Numbered from the stretch's first letter, positions 15,211 through 24,469 are shown. The stretch is 64,000 nt of DNA from Litorimonas sp947503715 (GCF_050271975.1 NZ_CP189850.1:1240001-1304000), one strand, 5' to 3'. Notes: generated by a model from the sequence alone, not told the origin. Numbers and translations are program-made.

Positions 15211-16194
15211 CTAGGGTGCCGTAACCGTTTTCCCGCGCACTTCCGGTGCGTAGTCCCCATCAAATAATGGCGTGGAAAGATAGCGTTCCGCGAAGCTCGG
15301 AATGATCGTGACGATGCGTTTGCCGCGCATATTCGGGCGTGCACCGACGAGAAGCGCGGCCGCAACCGCCGCACCTGACGAAATACCAATCGGAACGCCG
15401 TCTTCTGCTGCGACATGTTTAGCTGTGCCAAAGGCGGCGTCATTATCAATTGTTACGACGTCGTCGACGAGGTCTGTATCCAAATTGTCAGGGATGAAGC
15501 CTGCCCCAATGCCTTGGATTTTATGCGGGCCTTTTTCGCCTTTGGAAATCATGGGCGAGCCAATGGGTTCGACAGCTATGATCTGACAATCGGGATTTTT
15601 CTCTTTCAGGAACTTACCGGCACCGGAGAGCGTTCCGCCCGTCCCAACGCCCGCGATAAAGGCATCGACTTGACCGCCGCAATCATTCCAGATTTCAGGT
15701 CCCGTCGTATCATAATGAATTTGTGGATTGGCGGGATTGACGAATTGCCCCGCCTGTACTGCGCCGGGCGTTTCCGCGACGATCTCATTCGCGACTTCAA
15801 TGGCGAGTGGAATACCGCCGGACGCTTCGGTCAGGACGAGTTCCGCGCCGAGGAGTTTCATCATTTTGCGTCGTTCCATCGACATTTGTTCCGGCATGAC
15901 GAGGATAGCTTTATAACCCTTGGCCGCGGCTGCGAATGCGACACCGATACCCGTATTGCCGGAGGTCGGTTCGACAATGGTTCCGCCGGGTTTAAGCTTT
16001 CCGGAGCGCTCAAGGTCTTCGATCATGGCGAGGCCGATACGGTCCTTCACGGAAGCGATGGGGTTGAAAAATTCCAGCTTGAAACAGAGGTCCGCCGGAA
16101 CGCCTTCGCTAATCCGTGGAAAGCGCACGAGGGGTGTGTTCCCCATGGTCTGGGCGATATTGTCGTAGATGCGACCGCGAATAAGATCTGTCAT
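15211..16194 (-). CDS. cysK: Cysteine synthase A (O-acetylserine sulfhydrylase)
   Basis: 327 residues. This PLP enzyme makes L-cysteine from O-acetylserine and sulfide. The PLP lysine sits in NPIASVKDRIG (K of SVKDR, about residue 50), the substrate loop is PTSGNTGIG (about 77-85), and the phosphate-binding loop is GVGTGGTLSG (about 180-189). The segment GISSGAAVAAALL holds the serine that contacts the pyridine nitrogen. The length and motifs fit CysK/CysM; the asparagine loop favours CysK. It is followed 10 bp later by the MoeB/ThiF-like gene. The upstream gap to the GH5 gene is 51 bp and has no obvious promoter consensus. Confidence 0.96.
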   Translation of the reverse strand: MTDLIRGRIYDNIAQTMGNTPLVRFPRISEGVPADLCFKLEFFNPIASVKDRIGLAMIEDLERSGKLKPGGTIVEPTSGNTGIGVAFAAAAKGYKAILVMPEQMSMERRKMMKLLGAELVLTEASGGIPLAIEVANEIVAETPGAVQAGQFVNPANPQIHYDTTGPEIWNDCGGQVDAFIAGVGTGGTLSGAGKFLKEKNPDCQIIAVEPIGSPMISKGEKGPHKIQGIGAGFIPDNLDTDLVDDVVTIDNDAAFGTAKHVAAEDGVPIGISSGAAVAAALLVGARPNMRGKRIVTIIPSFAERYLSTPLFDGDYAPEVRGKTVTAP

Positions 16195-16245
16195 GGTAAA
16201 CTCCGATAAATGTCGCCCTCATGTAGGCGTTTTATGAACGGGTTT

Positions 16246-17235
16246 CTACCAGTCGCGCATAATATCTCGGGCGAGCAACCCTGAAGGTGTTAGATCCTCA
16301 TCCGTCCAACCGCCCTCAGAAGAGGCTCCGGGTTTAAACATAGAGGCGGTCTCATTCTTGTCACTGACGGACCAGTTGAGATGGCTGAGATTATTCTTCT
16401 TGGCGAATTCCATCCATTTTCGGGTCGATTTAGCATCCATATACCCATCACCATTATAGGTCACCGTCCCCCATTCCGAGATGATGAGCGGCAGACCTTT
16501 ATCAATCGCATATTGCGCTTTCTTACGCAGCTCTGCCTTATGTGACGCCGCGTAGAAGTGGAGCGCGTAGAGAATGTTGGCGTGGCCGGTGATTGGATTG
16601 TCCGCCGCCTTATCGACATCCTGTGCCCAGCTCTGCGTGCCGACAATGATGAGGTTGTCCGGGTCCACCGCACGGATCGTTTCTATGAGCTCCTCAGCAT
16701 AGGGTTTGACGACTGTGTCCCAATCCGTTGTGTCCAGCGGCTCATTATAGATTTCATAAATCAGGTTTGGTGTTTCGCCGTAAGCTTCCGCAAGGGCCGT
16801 GAAGAAGAGCTTGGCCTCCTCAATATCCTGCTCCGCTTGATGGGAATGCCAATCGACAATGACATAGAGCCCGTTTTTGATTGCGGCGTTCACGACCGTT
16901 ACGACACGGTCAATATTTCCGTCCTCATCGTCGAGGTAACTTCCATTGCCCTGTGCGCCCATTGCGACGCGAATGATGCCGGCGTTCCAATCTTTGGCGA
17001 AAGTCGCCACTGTGCCTTTGGTGTAAAACCGCTCTTGCTGCCAACCCGTGTTGGACCAGAAAAAGCTCGGCCCTGCGAGGGAGATGATATTGTCGCTTTG
17101 ATCCGTGATATGAGGGCCGGAAACGGAGAGCTGTCCGTGTTCTGAGACGGGTGTGATGGGACGGTCTTGGGCGTGGGCCGCCGTCGGAATTGCGGCGAGT
17201 AGAATCAATATAAGAATTCGAAAGAGGTGTGTCAT
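16246..17235 (-). CDS. Secreted glycoside hydrolase family 5 endoglucanase-like enzyme
   Basis: 329 residues with a signal peptide (about 1-22, ending AHAQ), so exported. The catalytic domain is a TIM barrel of GH5, probably subfamily 2: YVIVDWHSH, the acid/base Glu in IYEIYNEPLDTT (NEP), HFYAASH, and the nucleophile Glu in LIISEWGT are in the expected order. There is no carbohydrate-binding module. GH5_2 members mostly cleave beta-1,4-glucan, so algal or plant cellulose or mixed glucan is the likely target (inference). The dut gene starts 18 bp upstream on the same strand. Confidence 0.9.
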   Translation of the reverse strand: MTHLFRILILILLAAIPTAAHAQDRPITPVSEHGQLSVSGPHITDQSDNIISLAGPSFFWSNTGWQQERFYTKGTVATFAKDWNAGIIRVAMGAQGNGSYLDDEDGNIDRVVTVVNAAIKNGLYVIVDWHSHQAEQDIEEAKLFFTALAEAYGETPNLIYEIYNEPLDTTDWDTVVKPYAEELIETIRAVDPDNLIIVGTQSWAQDVDKAADNPITGHANILYALHFYAASHKAELRKKAQYAIDKGLPLIISEWGTVTYNGDGYMDAKSTRKWMEFAKKNNLSHLNWSVSDKNETASMFKPGASSEGGWTDEDLTPSGLLARDIMRDW

Positions 17236-17252
17236 AATTATTTAATTTAAAG

Positions 17253-17708
17253 TTATGTCGTTCCCGTCGAGCCAAAGCCACCCGCACCACGTGCGGTGTC
17301 ATCCAATTCTTCGACGAGTTTGAATGTTGGCTGCGTAATCGGGGCGACGATCATTTGTGCGATGCGTTCACCCCGTCGGATGATGAAATCATCATGCCCG
17401 TGATTGATCAGCAGGACTTTGACCTCGCCGCGATAATCCGCGTCGATGGTTCCCGGCGTGTTGAGACAGGTGATGCCGTGTTTATATGCCAAACCCGAAC
17501 GTGGCCGGATTTGCACCTCATAGCCGGCAGGGATTGCCATGCAGAGTCCCGTCGGGACGAGGGCCCGATGTCCGGGGGAGAGTTTGAGCGGCGCATCTTC
17601 CGCAACCGCTGCGCGGAGGTCTGCACCCGCCGCAAGTTCGGTTTCATAGGCAGGAAGTTGCAGGCCTTCGAAATGATCCAATGCTTTGAATTCAAGGGTC
17701 AGGGTCAT
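17253..17708 (-). CDS. dut: dUTP diphosphatase
   Basis: 151 residues, the usual length of a trimeric dUTPase, which hydrolyses dUTP to dUMP and pyrophosphate and keeps uracil out of DNA. The five motifs are readable: AGADLRAAV (1), PRSGLAYKHG (2), LNTPGTIDADYRGEVKV with the catalytic Asp (3), RRGERIAQMIV (4), and the C-terminal RGAGGFGSTG (5). It overlaps the stop of the upstream secreted-protein gene by four bases, and that gene in turn overlaps coaBC, making coaBC-unknown-dut one coupled run, the same coaBC-dut order as in many proteobacteria with an extra gene inserted. Confidence 0.97.
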   Translation of the reverse strand: MTLTLEFKALDHFEGLQLPAYETELAAGADLRAAVAEDAPLKLSPGHRALVPTGLCMAIPAGYEVQIRPRSGLAYKHGITCLNTPGTIDADYRGEVKVLLINHGHDDFIIRRGERIAQMIVAPITQPTFKLVEELDDTARGAGGFGSTGTT

Positions 17709-18397
17709 TTTTTGGATTCTTCCGTATCAAGTTCCGTGTCTTCTGCGTCTACCAGACTGTCGTCCGTTTTAATGTCCATGGCTTCCAGCGCAGACGCGCT
17801 GTTTCCGACATCTTTTTCAACCGTTTCAGGCTGAGGTTCAGCGTTTTTGAGGTCAGGTTCTTCATCAAGCCGAACGGATTGGGTGGAAATCACGTCCGGT
17901 CCTTTTTTCTTTTTCACGTTCAATCCGTGATCGCGTCCTGCGAAATCGGCGAGTCGATCTTTGAGCAAGCCTTCCGTGTCTTCTGAAAGCGGGTATCCTT
18001 TATAGACATAATCAAAATGGTCGTGTCGCCAATAGATTGTCAGACTGTCCGTTTCGGTATCGTCGAAATCCTGCGAGAGGATAAATGGAATGCCCGTTGC
18101 CATGAGGGCGTAATCTGTCTCGACGGGAATGACATCATCGCGTTCACAGAGCAGCGCGCGGATCGGGTCGCCCATGAGCTTTTTCAAATGTCCGTCTTCG
18201 TCATCATAAACAGACGCAATATAGTCTTCGGCCGGGCCATAGGTCGAAACCTGCATCCCGCCATTGCCCGCTTCATCCGCCACAAAGCGCATCATCAGGA
18301 CTTCGCAATCTGCGAGATTATCCGGAAGGTCGTTGGCCACAGCTGTTCCGGCGCAGAGCAATCCGGTGAGGGCGATAAAACGGGCTAAGTTCTTCAT
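17705..18397 (-). CDS. Secreted acidic protein of unknown function between coaBC and dut
   Basis: 230 residues with a signal peptide (about 1-21, ending TAVA). Residues about 22-150 look globular; two cysteines (in ADCEVL and LLCERDD) may pair. From about 150 to the end the chain is strongly charged and probably disordered, with KKKKGPD followed by a run rich in E, D and T (VDAEDTELDTEESKK). No family was recognised. It overlaps both neighbours by four bases, so it is translated together with coaBC and dut although its export sets it apart from these cytosolic enzymes. Confidence 0.7.
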   Translation of the reverse strand: MKNLARFIALTGLLCAGTAVANDLPDNLADCEVLMMRFVADEAGNGGMQVSTYGPAEDYIASVYDDEDGHLKKLMGDPIRALLCERDDVIPVETDYALMATGIPFILSQDFDDTETDSLTIYWRHDHFDYVYKGYPLSEDTEGLLKDRLADFAGRDHGLNVKKKKGPDVISTQSVRLDEEPDLKNAEPQPETVEKDVGNSASALEAMDIKTDDSLVDAEDTELDTEESKK

Positions 18398-19605
18398 GAT
18401 GAAAACACCTTTGCAATTTCCCGCGCGAGCTTGCGGGCTATCGCGCTTTTAGACGCTTGCGGCCACTGTGTTTCACCCTTTTGCATTACAATCGTGACAG
18501 CATTTTTGTCTCCGCCCATCACGTCGCCCGACACATCATTGGCGACAATCCAGTCGCAGCCTTTGCGGAGGCGTTTGGCGCGGGCCAGTTCGACCACGTC
18601 ATGTGTTTGCGCGGCAAAACCGATACAGAGGATTGGGCGCCGGTCAGAGTTGCAAATCGTCGCGAGGATATCGGGGTTTTCCGCCATCTCAAGTGCAGGC
18701 GTTTTGCCGACGGGTTTCGGCGCTTTCTTGTCATAAGACTTCGCGGGACGCCAATCTGCGACGGCGGCGACGGAGACAAAAATGTCTGCGGGCAGAACGG
18801 ACTCAGACGCACTCAACATTTCCCGCGCGGTTTCGACATCCACACGTGTCACACCCTGCGGCGCTGGCAAGGCGGTCGGGCCGGAGATGAGCGTGACCTC
18901 TGCGCCCTGATCAGCCAGCGCCTGCGCAATGGCATAGCCTTGCTTGCCGCTGGAATGGTTAGAAATATAGCGGACGGGGTCAATTGGTTCGCGGGTCGGG
19001 CCCGCTGTGACGAGGGCTTTGCGACCCTTAAGCGGTTTGTCCCCGCGCAATCCGTCCAGCGTCATATCCCCCATTAACGCGCCTTGGACGGCATCGGCAA
19101 TCGCATCGGGTTCGGCCATACGGCCTGCACCAAATTCGCCGCAGGCCATATCGCCGACATCCGGTCCTATGAAGAGGGCACCGTCTTGCCGGAGCGTCTC
19201 GACATTGCGCTGCGTCGCCGACGCTTCCCACATGCGGACATTCATCGCGGGGGCGTAGAGCACGCGTTTATCTGTGGCGAGCAGCGTCGTCGTGGCCAAA
19301 TCATCCGCCACCCCATGCGCCGCACGGGACATGAGGTTCGCGGTTGCGGGCGCGACAACAATCATATCGGCGGAGCGGGACAGCTCAATATGACCCATCT
19401 CGGCCTGCTCATCCAATTCCCAAAGATCAGTATAAACGGGCTTGCCCGACAGCGCTCCGGCGGAAAGCGCTGTGACGAATTCCGTCCCGCCCTTGGTCAG
19501 GATGATTTGCGAAGAAATCCCACGCCGCGCGAGCTCCCGGATGAGGAGCAGCGATTTATAAGCGGCAATGCCGCCACCGATGATGAGGAGAACGTGTTTG
19601 GTCAT
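18394..19605 (-). CDS. coaBC: Phosphopantothenoylcysteine decarboxylase / phosphopantothenate-cysteine ligase
   Basis: 403 residues, bifunctional, making 4'-phosphopantetheine on the way to coenzyme A. The N-terminal flavoprotein half (CoaC) has the GGGIAAYKSLLLIREL start, the catalytic His in the VAPATANLMSRAAHGVADDL region, and PAMNVRMW (the PAMN box, about 121-128). The C-terminal half (CoaB, from about 190) opens with ALVTAGPTREPIDPVRYISNHSSGKQGYA, and the conserved lysine is in DKKAPKPVGKTPALEM. Length and order are normal. It is the first gene of a minus-strand run ending with dut. Confidence 0.96.
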   Translation of the reverse strand: MTKHVLLIIGGGIAAYKSLLLIRELARRGISSQIILTKGGTEFVTALSAGALSGKPVYTDLWELDEQAEMGHIELSRSADMIVVAPATANLMSRAAHGVADDLATTTLLATDKRVLYAPAMNVRMWEASATQRNVETLRQDGALFIGPDVGDMACGEFGAGRMAEPDAIADAVQGALMGDMTLDGLRGDKPLKGRKALVTAGPTREPIDPVRYISNHSSGKQGYAIAQALADQGAEVTLISGPTALPAPQGVTRVDVETAREMLSASESVLPADIFVSVAAVADWRPAKSYDKKAPKPVGKTPALEMAENPDILATICNSDRRPILCIGFAAQTHDVVELARAKRLRKGCDWIVANDVSGDVMGGDKNAVTIVMQKGETQWPQASKSAIARKLAREIAKVFSS

Positions 19606-19652
19606 AGAGGTGGTTTACGCGCTCAATAACCTTGTGCAAAGCTATATGTCCC

Positions 19653-20468
19653 ATGGCCGAATTCAAATCCTCTATCTCTGACTCTGTTCGGACAGAAATC
19701 CTCTCGCAACTTGAGGGGATTGAAAGAGATCACAAAGTAGAAATTTTATTCGCGGTTGAAAGCGGCAGTCGGGCATGGGGGTTTCCTTCGCCTGATAGCG
19801 ATTATGATGTGAGATTTGTTTATGCTCACGATCCGGATTGGTATCTCTCATTAACGCCGGGTCGAGATGTTATCGAACTACCAATTGATGATGAGCTGGA
19901 CATAAATGGCTGGGATATTCGGAAAGCCTTGAATCTTATGTTGAAACCGAATCCGGTGATGCTTGAATGGTTGTCGAGTCCCATTCGATACAGATGGAGT
20001 TCTGAAATATGCGGGAAACTTGAAGACTTCTCCCGCGGAGTTTCGCACGAGACGGCCTGTCTCAATCACTATCTCAGTTTAACGTTGCAGCAATGGGAGA
20101 AGCACATTGAAGGCCAATCCAATGTGAAATTGAAAAAGTATTTTTATGCAACTCGCCCTGCCATGAATATTTGTTGGTTGAGGACTCATCCCGACATTAT
20201 TCCGCCTATGAATTTTCAAGCTTTGATGAACGGTCTCGACCTTACCAACGAACTGAAGTCCGAAATTCAAGCACTGATTGAAGCAAAAAGTCGAGCAAAG
20301 GAAATCGGCCTTGCGCCACGCGTGACTGTCGTAGATGATTTCATAAAAGCTGAGATTAATTGGGCGAAGGGAACTGTGAGCAAACTAAATCCGGTTCGGT
20401 TTGATAGAAGAGAAGAAGCCAATCAGCTTTTTAGAAATATCGTAAAAGATTGCTACCTTTACAACTGA
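19653..20468 (+). CDS. YcgL/RlaP-type predicted nucleotidyltransferase (Pol beta superfamily)
   Basis: 271 residues from the ATG at 19653. The nucleotidyltransferase signature is clear: GSRAWGFPSPDSDYDVRFVY (about 35-54), i.e. G-S followed by D-x-D metal ligands, with a third acidic position around DVIELPIDDELDINGWDIRKAL. The family (COG3541, DUF4269-like or PF10127) includes proteins linked to RNA repair in some genomes; the role is not settled. The gene is visibly more AT-rich than its neighbours and its end overlaps ubiB (convergent, 10 bp), suggesting it was acquired as a single-gene insertion. No RNA ligase or other repair partner is adjacent. Confidence 0.8.
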   Translation: MAEFKSSISDSVRTEILSQLEGIERDHKVEILFAVESGSRAWGFPSPDSDYDVRFVYAHDPDWYLSLTPGRDVIELPIDDELDINGWDIRKALNLMLKPNPVMLEWLSSPIRYRWSSEICGKLEDFSRGVSHETACLNHYLSLTLQQWEKHIEGQSNVKLKKYFYATRPAMNICWLRTHPDIIPPMNFQALMNGLDLTNELKSEIQALIEAKSRAKEIGLAPRVTVVDDFIKAEINWAKGTVSKLNPVRFDRREEANQLFRNIVKDCYLYN

Positions 20469-22021
20469 GCCGCGGCCCAGCTTGCGCCCAGCGCTATGGC
20501 TGCGCCCAATCCTGCATAGGCGACGGGGCGGACGATATCGCGTTTCCGTGTCTTTGCGGGCTTGTTCCGGTCCACCGAGAGATCAATCTCTCCATCCGCC
20601 CAGGCTTGCGCGAGTTTTGCGATATTGTCGGTGGCTTCGGGGAGGATGCTGAGCGTGCGGCGTGTCTTGCCCAATCCATCAAGGAAGTCATTGAGATACC
20701 GTTCCGGCCCCAATTCGCGGCGGACGGCTTTCTCGACGACGGGACGCGACGCTTCCCACATGTCGAATTCCGGGTCGAGGCGGCGGGCGACACCCTCGGC
20801 TTGCATCATTGTTTTTTGCAAAAGAATTAATTGCGGCTGCAATTCCATATCGAAAATATCTGTGATTTCGAGCAGTTGCAGCAAGACTTTGGACATGGAC
20901 ACGTCTTCGGCGCGTTTGCCAAAGATCGGCTCGCCGACCGCGCGCAAGGCGCTGGCAAATTCTTCTACGCTGTGATGCGGGGGGACATAGCCGATATCAA
21001 AATGAACCTGTGCAATTTTATAATAATCACGCTGGAGAAAGCCGAATAGTGTATCAATCTCGAACCGGATTTCTTCTTCGCCCAAGCGACCCAAAATCCC
21101 GAAATCGAGCAGGACCAATTGCCCGTCTGCATCCATGATGAGATTGCCCTCATGCATGTCGGCGTGGAAGACGCCATATTCGAATGTGGAGGCGAGGAAA
21201 GATTGAATGACTTTGGTGGCAAGGTTTTGACGGTCTTCCAGCGGCATATCCAAAATTGTGTCAGAGGAGAGCGCCGTGCCGTCAATCCACTCACTGACGA
21301 GGACGTCTTTTCCAACCAGATCCCAAAAGAGATTGGGCACGCGGTATAACCCCGTATCTTCCGCAATTTCCGCGAGCTCACTTTGCGAGGCCGCTTCAAG
21401 GCGCAGGTCGAGTTCCAGCATCACGGCGCGGCGGGCCTCTGCGACAAAATCTTTGGGCCGCAAACGGCGGAGTTTCGGTACCGCGCCATGTGCCAATTTT
21501 GCCACGAGCGCGATCGTGTTCATATCATTCGTCATGCGCGTCAGGATATTCGGACGCAGGACTTTCACGGCGACGGTTTCGCCCGTGTGCAACACGCCCT
21601 TATGGACTTGCGCAACAGACGCTGCGGCGACAGGTTCAGATAGGGAGGCCAGATGTTTTGACCAGGGTGCGCCCCATTCTGCCGCCATCATAGCTTCAGC
21701 TTTTTCCATGGGGAAGGGCGGAACTTTATCTTTCAGGACGGACAGACCACGGGCAAATTCCGCGTCAAACATATCGCCACGTGTCGCGAGGACTTGTCCG
21801 AACTTGATATAGGCGGGACCGAGATCTTGTAACGCTCGCGCAAAACGCTCGCCGGCATTGCCTTTGCGATTGCCAAGGCTGAAAATACGGCTAATCGCGC
21901 CGATAAAGCGCACTGGCCACGGCACAAATGGCGCATATTCCGCCGGGACCAGCGCATCATGCCGGATCAGCACCCAAGCCGTGCGGAGCAGGCGGAAAAA
22001 TGTCGCGAAACGTTTAAACAT
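20459..22021 (-). CDS. ubiB: UbiB family protein (ubiquinone biosynthesis, atypical kinase)
   Basis: 520 residues from the ATG at 22021; an in-frame start 51 bases earlier adds nothing conserved. UbiB/ADCK proteins are needed for ubiquinone biosynthesis and have an atypical kinase fold with ATPase activity. The signature KxGQ motif (IKFGQVLATR) lies near residue 73, followed by the Ala-rich loop VAAASVAQVHKG, the catalytic lysine in VAVKVLRP, FHADMHEGNLI (catalytic loop, HADxHxGN) and LLDFGILGRL (DFG). Two C-terminal hydrophobic helices (about 490-520) anchor it to the membrane. It faces the nucleotidyltransferase gene tail to tail. Confidence 0.94.
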   Translation of the reverse strand: MFKRFATFFRLLRTAWVLIRHDALVPAEYAPFVPWPVRFIGAISRIFSLGNRKGNAGERFARALQDLGPAYIKFGQVLATRGDMFDAEFARGLSVLKDKVPPFPMEKAEAMMAAEWGAPWSKHLASLSEPVAAASVAQVHKGVLHTGETVAVKVLRPNILTRMTNDMNTIALVAKLAHGAVPKLRRLRPKDFVAEARRAVMLELDLRLEAASQSELAEIAEDTGLYRVPNLFWDLVGKDVLVSEWIDGTALSSDTILDMPLEDRQNLATKVIQSFLASTFEYGVFHADMHEGNLIMDADGQLVLLDFGILGRLGEEEIRFEIDTLFGFLQRDYYKIAQVHFDIGYVPPHHSVEEFASALRAVGEPIFGKRAEDVSMSKVLLQLLEITDIFDMELQPQLILLQKTMMQAEGVARRLDPEFDMWEASRPVVEKAVRRELGPERYLNDFLDGLGKTRRTLSILPEATDNIAKLAQAWADGEIDLSVDRNKPAKTRKRDIVRPVAYAGLGAAIALGASWAAAQL

Positions 22022-22169
22022 GAGGGGCTTATAGAGAGGGGGCGCACAGGAATATAGCAGCGATTTCGACACATCTGCATTGCGCAGTTATAGTCGTAAG
22101 CCATTCGCGCATGGGCGTGTCTCGGATTTATGTCCTGACATTTCGGGGGCTGCGTCTTACACATCTTCT

Positions 22170-23639
22170 ATGACCGAACATTTTGATACTCTCATTATTG
22201 GCGCAGGGCTGTCCGGTATTGGTGCGGCTTGTCACCATCAACGCGATTGCCCGAACCGAACCTATATCATTCTGGAAGCCCGGACCCGCATGGGCGGGAC
22301 GTGGGATTTGTTTCGTTATCCCGGGATACGCTCTGATTCTGACATGCACACGCTGGGTTATGATTTTAAACCTTGGACGGACGCGAAAGCCATTGCCGAT
22401 GGTCCGGCCATCCTGTCATATATTCAGGAAACGGCGGCGGAGTTTGGGGTCGAAGATCACATCCGATATGATGCGCGGGTCGTGGCGATGGAGTGGAACT
22501 CGGACGCGGCACATTGGCATGTGACTTATCAATCCGAATCCGGCGCAACCTCACAGATGACCGCGAATTTTATTATCTCCGCGCCCGGCTATTATCGCTA
22601 TGACGAAGGCCATAACCCGCATTTTGAGGGGCGCGAGGATTTCACCGGCGATATCATCCATCCGCAGCATTGGCCGGAGGATTATGAGTATTCCGGCAAG
22701 AAAATTGTCGTGATTGGGTCCGGTGCAACGGCTGTGACGCTGGTTCCATCGCTGGCCGAGACCGCCGCGCATGTCACGATGTTACAACGCAGTCCGACCT
22801 GGATTGCTTCGCGCCCTGATACCGACTGGGTCGCAAATACATTACGAAAAATTCTGCCGGAAAATGCCGCCTATGCCGTCTCCCGCGCCAAAAATATCGC
22901 CTATACACGGTTCATTTATAACACGGCGCAGAAGAAGCCGAAAAAGGTCGGCGATCATTTATTAAAGCTCATTCGAAAAGAACTGGGCCCGGATTTCGAT
23001 GTCGAAAAACACTTCACACCCAATTATAACCCGTGGGATCAGCGGCTCTGTCTCGTCCCGAATGCGGACCTGTTTAAGGCCATGAAAGTCGGTAAGGCGG
23101 ATGTCGTGACCGATCATATCGAGCGGTTCGTCCCCGAAGGTATAAAATTGAAATCGGGCGAGATTTTAGAGGCTGACCTGATCGTGACGGCCACAGGCTT
23201 GCAAGTTGTCTTTGCAGGGCAGGCGAAACTCTCCATTGACGGGGGTGAGAAAAATCTCGGTGAGACCTTCGCCTATCGCGGGTTGATGTTCTCTGATGTC
23301 CCCAATCTCGTCTCAATTTTTGGCTACACAAATGCAAGTTGGACATTGCGGGCGGATTTAATCTCCCGCTTCTCCTGTCGACTCATGAACCATATGGACG
23401 CGCAAAACTTGGATTACGTTGTCCCGAAAGCGCCAGCAGATTTAAAAGCCAATCCGTTTATTGATTTCGAGGCGGGGTATATCACGCGGGTTGTTGAGGA
23501 GCTGCCGAAACAAGGGGACCGCGACCCCTGGCGCAACCGACAGGATTACCGTTTTGATAAATCCGTTCTCCTGCGGGATGCGGAGTCGCATGAAGGGTTG
23601 GAATTTGGTCGGAAATTTAAACAGGACGCAGCGGCATGA
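22170..23639 (+). CDS. Type I Baeyer-Villiger flavin monooxygenase
   Basis: 489 residues from the ATG at 22170; upstream in-frame codons overlap the ubiB leader. FAD-binding GAGLSGIGAA is at about 10-19, and the NADPH-binding GSGATAVTL follows near residue 180. Between them, FTGDIIHPQHWP fits the Baeyer-Villiger fingerprint FxGxxxHxxxWP exactly. These enzymes insert oxygen next to a ketone or oxidise S/N atoms using NADPH and O2. The next gene, an SDR, overlaps by four bases, a common pairing in which the SDR makes the ketone that the monooxygenase uses, or reduces a related carbonyl. The substrate is not evident. Confidence 0.92.
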   Translation: MTEHFDTLIIGAGLSGIGAACHHQRDCPNRTYIILEARTRMGGTWDLFRYPGIRSDSDMHTLGYDFKPWTDAKAIADGPAILSYIQETAAEFGVEDHIRYDARVVAMEWNSDAAHWHVTYQSESGATSQMTANFIISAPGYYRYDEGHNPHFEGREDFTGDIIHPQHWPEDYEYSGKKIVVIGSGATAVTLVPSLAETAAHVTMLQRSPTWIASRPDTDWVANTLRKILPENAAYAVSRAKNIAYTRFIYNTAQKKPKKVGDHLLKLIRKELGPDFDVEKHFTPNYNPWDQRLCLVPNADLFKAMKVGKADVVTDHIERFVPEGIKLKSGEILEADLIVTATGLQVVFAGQAKLSIDGGEKNLGETFAYRGLMFSDVPNLVSIFGYTNASWTLRADLISRFSCRLMNHMDAQNLDYVVPKAPADLKANPFIDFEAGYITRVVEELPKQGDRDPWRNRQDYRFDKSVLLRDAESHEGLEFGRKFKQDAAA

Positions 23640-24469
23640 GTGTTTTTAAAGATAAAGTCTGCGTCATTACAGGTGCGGCCTCGGGCATGGGGCGCGAACT
23701 TGCGTTGCAATTGGCTGCGCAGGGTGCAGTTCTTGCAATCTCCGACGTGAACGAAACGGGGTTGGAAGAGACGAAATCGATGGTTGGAGCCGGTAACCGG
23801 ATTTTGGTGGATGTGCTGGATGTCTCCGACAAGGCTGCCATCGCCGCATATCCTGCCAAAGTGGAAGCGGCCTTGGGACCGGCCGATTTTGTATTCAATA
23901 ATGCGGGCATGACACGCGTGGGCGATGTGGTGAATACGCCGCTGGAGTCGATGGAACAGATTATTGATGTCAATTTTTGGGGTGTCGTGCGGATGACAAA
24001 AGGATTTCTGCCCCAATTAATTCAAACCAAAGGCGTCGTGACGAACATATCCTCGCTCTTCGGTTTTATCGCCTATCATGGGCAAGCCCATTATTGCGCG
24101 TCGAAATTTGCTGTACGCGGATTTACAGAAACGCTCGCATTGGAGATGGAAGAGGCGGAAACCGGTGTTGGCGTGTGTTGCGTACATCCCGGTGGTGTAC
24201 AGACCAATGTCGCGCGAAATGCGGTCGTAGATCATATGCCGGATGGGACGAGCAAGTCCGAGCTGGACGCTGACTTTGATGACCTTGCAATCACCCCCGT
24301 CGATAAAGCCGTGCAGATTATTCTTGCCGGAACGGCAAAACGGAAGAAACGTATTGTCGTCGGCTCAGACGCAAAGATTGCAAGTTTTCTACAACGCCTG
24401 ATGCCTGTCAGCTATCAAAAGATTTTGGCGAAATACACAAAAGGTAAAGCCCTCGGCGCGTCGAATTAA
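23636..24469 (+). CDS. Short-chain dehydrogenase/reductase partnered with the monooxygenase
   Basis: 277 residues, classical SDR: cofactor loop TGAASGMGREL (about 11-21), NNAGMT (about 86-91), catalytic Ser in ISSLFGF and the YCASK box (Tyr, Lys). The Asp after the second strand (AISDVNETG) favours NAD(H). The C-terminal extension after about 230 (KRKKRIVVGSDAKIASFLQRLMPVSYQKIL) resembles SDRs acting on lipophilic or steroid-like alcohols. It is coupled to the monooxygenase by an ATGA overlap and converges on apaG with a four-base overlap. Confidence 0.92.
   Translation: MSVFKDKVCVITGAASGMGRELALQLAAQGAVLAISDVNETGLEETKSMVGAGNRILVDVLDVSDKAAIAAYPAKVEAALGPADFVFNNAGMTRVGDVVNTPLESMEQIIDVNFWGVVRMTKGFLPQLIQTKGVVTNISSLFGFIAYHGQAHYCASKFAVRGFTETLALEMEEAETGVGVCCVHPGGVQTNVARNAVVDHMPDGTSKSELDADFDDLAITPVDKAVQIILAGTAKRKKRIVVGSDAKIASFLQRLMPVSYQKILAKYTKGKALGASN

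Noticed and set aside
15415..16209. 264-codon plus-strand frame opposite cysK
   Set aside because: Antisense to an unambiguous cysK; no family resemblance.
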